Under the pieces are notes generated by a model. That model worked only from the letters and a program-made list of their open reading frames with translations, did no database searches and was not told the DNA's origin. The translations under genes were made by a program, and so were the position numbers. DNA of 9,271 bases from Bacteroidales bacterium UBA1733 (GTDB taxonomy: Bacteria > Bacteroidota > Bacteroidia > Bacteroidales > UBA3663): positions 1 through 9,271 of the forward strand of contig DCIF01000090.1 of assembly GCA_002315795.1 (NCBI GenBank), in the 5' to 3' direction. Of this stretch, positions 8,364-9,271 are shown piece by piece; position 1 is the first letter of the stretch, and each line of letters begins with the position of its first letter.

Positions 8364-9271
8364 ATGAAAATAAACAAATGGCTCGCATTCGCCGCTGGTG
8401 CATTGATGCTGTGCTCTTGTGCCGATGACTTCGACACAAACACTTTCTCAGTTGCGCGTCCTGGTGATGCTGCACAATATGATTATCTGCTCGATTATGC
8501 TCCATTGAAGGAGTATATCGACTCTGTGGCTAATCCAAATTTGAAGGTTGGCGCCTATGTAGATATGGAGGGCTACGGTGAGAAAAAGACCCTTTACGCT
8601 GCTGCGAATTCGAACTTCAAGGAGTTCTCACTGGCATCTGCAGTCAATCAGCAAACCAATGGTTCCGCTGATGGCCTTGATTTCGGTACTGCCAGCAGTT
8701 TCGTATCGAATGCATTGGCAGCAGGTATCCCTGTTTATGGTGGTTCCCTTTTAAGTGTTGATACTCAGAATACCAGCTGGTTCGAGGGCCTGGTCAATGG
8801 CGAAACCAGTGCAGGTATCCGCGAGGAGAAGGCTGAAGGTCCTTCAGGCTGGCCAGTAAAAGGACCGGTTGATGTAACTTGCATTGTCCGTGAAAGCGGT
8901 AAGGCTAATGTTGCAGATGAATTTAAGACCATCGATGGCCATAAGACTTCTGTAATCACCTCAAACGCTAATCCAGCAACCGCATGGGATACCCAGTTCT
9001 TTATCGGTACTCCTGGTAAGGTCTGGGAAGCTGGAGAAGAATACCATATCACATTCTGGTATAAGGCTTCGGCTGAGGCAGACTGTGATACACAGTGTCA
9101 TGGTAACTCTGCTGGTGCTTACAAGCACTGGGCTATGCTCCCTTCAAATCCACACTTCACTACTGAGTGGCAGAAGTATGATATGGATGGTACTATCCCT
9201 GACGCGGGTGGAGATATGCAGTATATTGCATTCAACCTCGCCAAGCAGAATGATCCTGTGACCTTCTATAT
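8364..9271 (+). CDS. GH10 xylanase-like lipoprotein with inserted CBM4/9-type module, N-terminal part (Xyn10C-like; catalysis doubtful)
   Basis: This frame stays open for 302 codons to the window end without a stop, so the 3' part of the gene is missing. It starts 22 bases after the DUF1735 gene. The signal peptide ends in MLCSC with the lipidated Cys19, then ADDFD. Residues about 48-143 resemble the first strands and helices of a GH10 barrel: PLKEYI, LKVGAYV (60-66), SNFKEFSLASAVN (83-95), LDFGTASSFVSNALAAGIPVYG (105-126) and TSWFEGLV (137-144). After about residue 145 the barrel is interrupted and a beta-rich CBM4/9-type module follows, with AWDTQFFIG (207-215), YHITFWYKA (227-235), HGNSAGAYKHW (246-256) and FTTEWQKYD (265-273). 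An interrupted catalytic domain of this kind is known from Prevotella Xyn10C. The usual GH10 motifs ENxMK and GHTLxWH correspond here to ASAVN (91-95) and GGSLLSV (126-132), so key sugar-binding residues are missing. It may be an inactive, xylan-binding relative. The catalytic glutamates, if present, are beyond the window. Confidence 0.78.
   Translation, partial: MKINKWLAFAAGALMLCSCADDFDTNTFSVARPGDAAQYDYLLDYAPLKEYIDSVANPNLKVGAYVDMEGYGEKKTLYAAANSNFKEFSLASAVNQQTNGSADGLDFGTASSFVSNALAAGIPVYGGSLLSVDTQNTSWFEGLVNGETSAGIREEKAEGPSGWPVKGPVDVTCIVRESGKANVADEFKTIDGHKTSVITSNANPATAWDTQFFIGTPGKVWEAGEEYHITFWYKASAEADCDTQCHGNSAGAYKHWAMLPSNPHFTTEWQKYDMDGTIPDAGGDMQYIAFNLAKQNDPVTFY

Larger units (their letters stand above)
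1..9271 (+). other. Xylan-type polysaccharide utilization locus (xusABCDE plus xyn10C-like), probable single operon
   Basis: Six genes on one strand with gaps of 35, 44, 24, 31 and 22 bases, no stem-loop terminators between them, and no recognisable Bacteroidota promoter (TTTG then TAnnTTTG) in the gaps indicate one transcription unit. The order SusC, SusD, SusC, SusD, DUF1735 lipoprotein, GH10-like lipoprotein with inserted CBM is the conserved core of xylan loci in Prevotella and Bacteroides. The regulator usually associated with such loci (a hybrid two-component sensor) and further xylan enzymes are not in the window. Substrate assignment depends on the last gene and on gene order. Confidence 0.75.

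Noticed and set aside
8765..9052. 95-codon antisense frame near the window end
   Set aside because: The + strand here is an uninterrupted continuation of the lipoprotein gene starting at 8364 with recognisable CBM-like motifs.

Overview
The window is a stretch of a Bacteroidota polysaccharide utilization locus, most likely from a Prevotella-like gut or rumen species. The evidence is two tandem SusC/SusD outer-membrane pairs, lipoprotein signal peptides followed by acidic residues, short A-rich leaders without a clear Shine-Dalgarno, and uniform codon use dominated by CGT, GGT, GCT and AAG. All six genes lie on the + strand, separated by gaps of only 22 to 44 bases. No internal terminator or promoter is visible, so they are probably one long transcript that begins before and ends after the window.

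Layout: 1-623 is the C-terminal end of a SusC-like TonB-dependent transporter (xusA-like). 659-2650 is its SusD-like lipoprotein partner (xusB-like). 2695-5517 is a second, unusually short SusC-like transporter without the usual N-terminal carboxypeptidase-like domain (xusC-like). 5542-7311 is the second SusD-like lipoprotein (xusD-like). 7343-8341 is a DUF1735 (BT_3987-like) surface lipoprotein (xusE-like). 8364 to the window end is the 5' part of a lipoprotein that resembles the first part of a GH10 xylanase barrel interrupted by an inserted CBM4/9-type jelly-roll module, as in Prevotella Xyn10C.

This order (SusC, SusD, SusC, SusD, DUF1735 lipoprotein, GH10 with inserted CBM) matches the core xylan utilization cluster xusABCDE-xyn10C known from Prevotella bryantii and human colonic Bacteroides. 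In the inferred system, the last protein and XusE bind (and perhaps cut) xylan at the cell surface. XusB and XusD capture oligosaccharides and form lids over XusA and XusC, which import them into the periplasm using TonB energy.

The two most notable points are the lean architecture of XusC and the last gene. The last gene has the GH10 fold context, but the two conserved substrate-binding motifs expected in this part of the barrel are replaced, suggesting a binding protein descended from a xylanase. Its catalytic glutamates would lie past the window end, so this stays open. No regulator, RNA gene, mobile element or CRISPR array is seen, and no gene-free stretch exceeds 44 bases.
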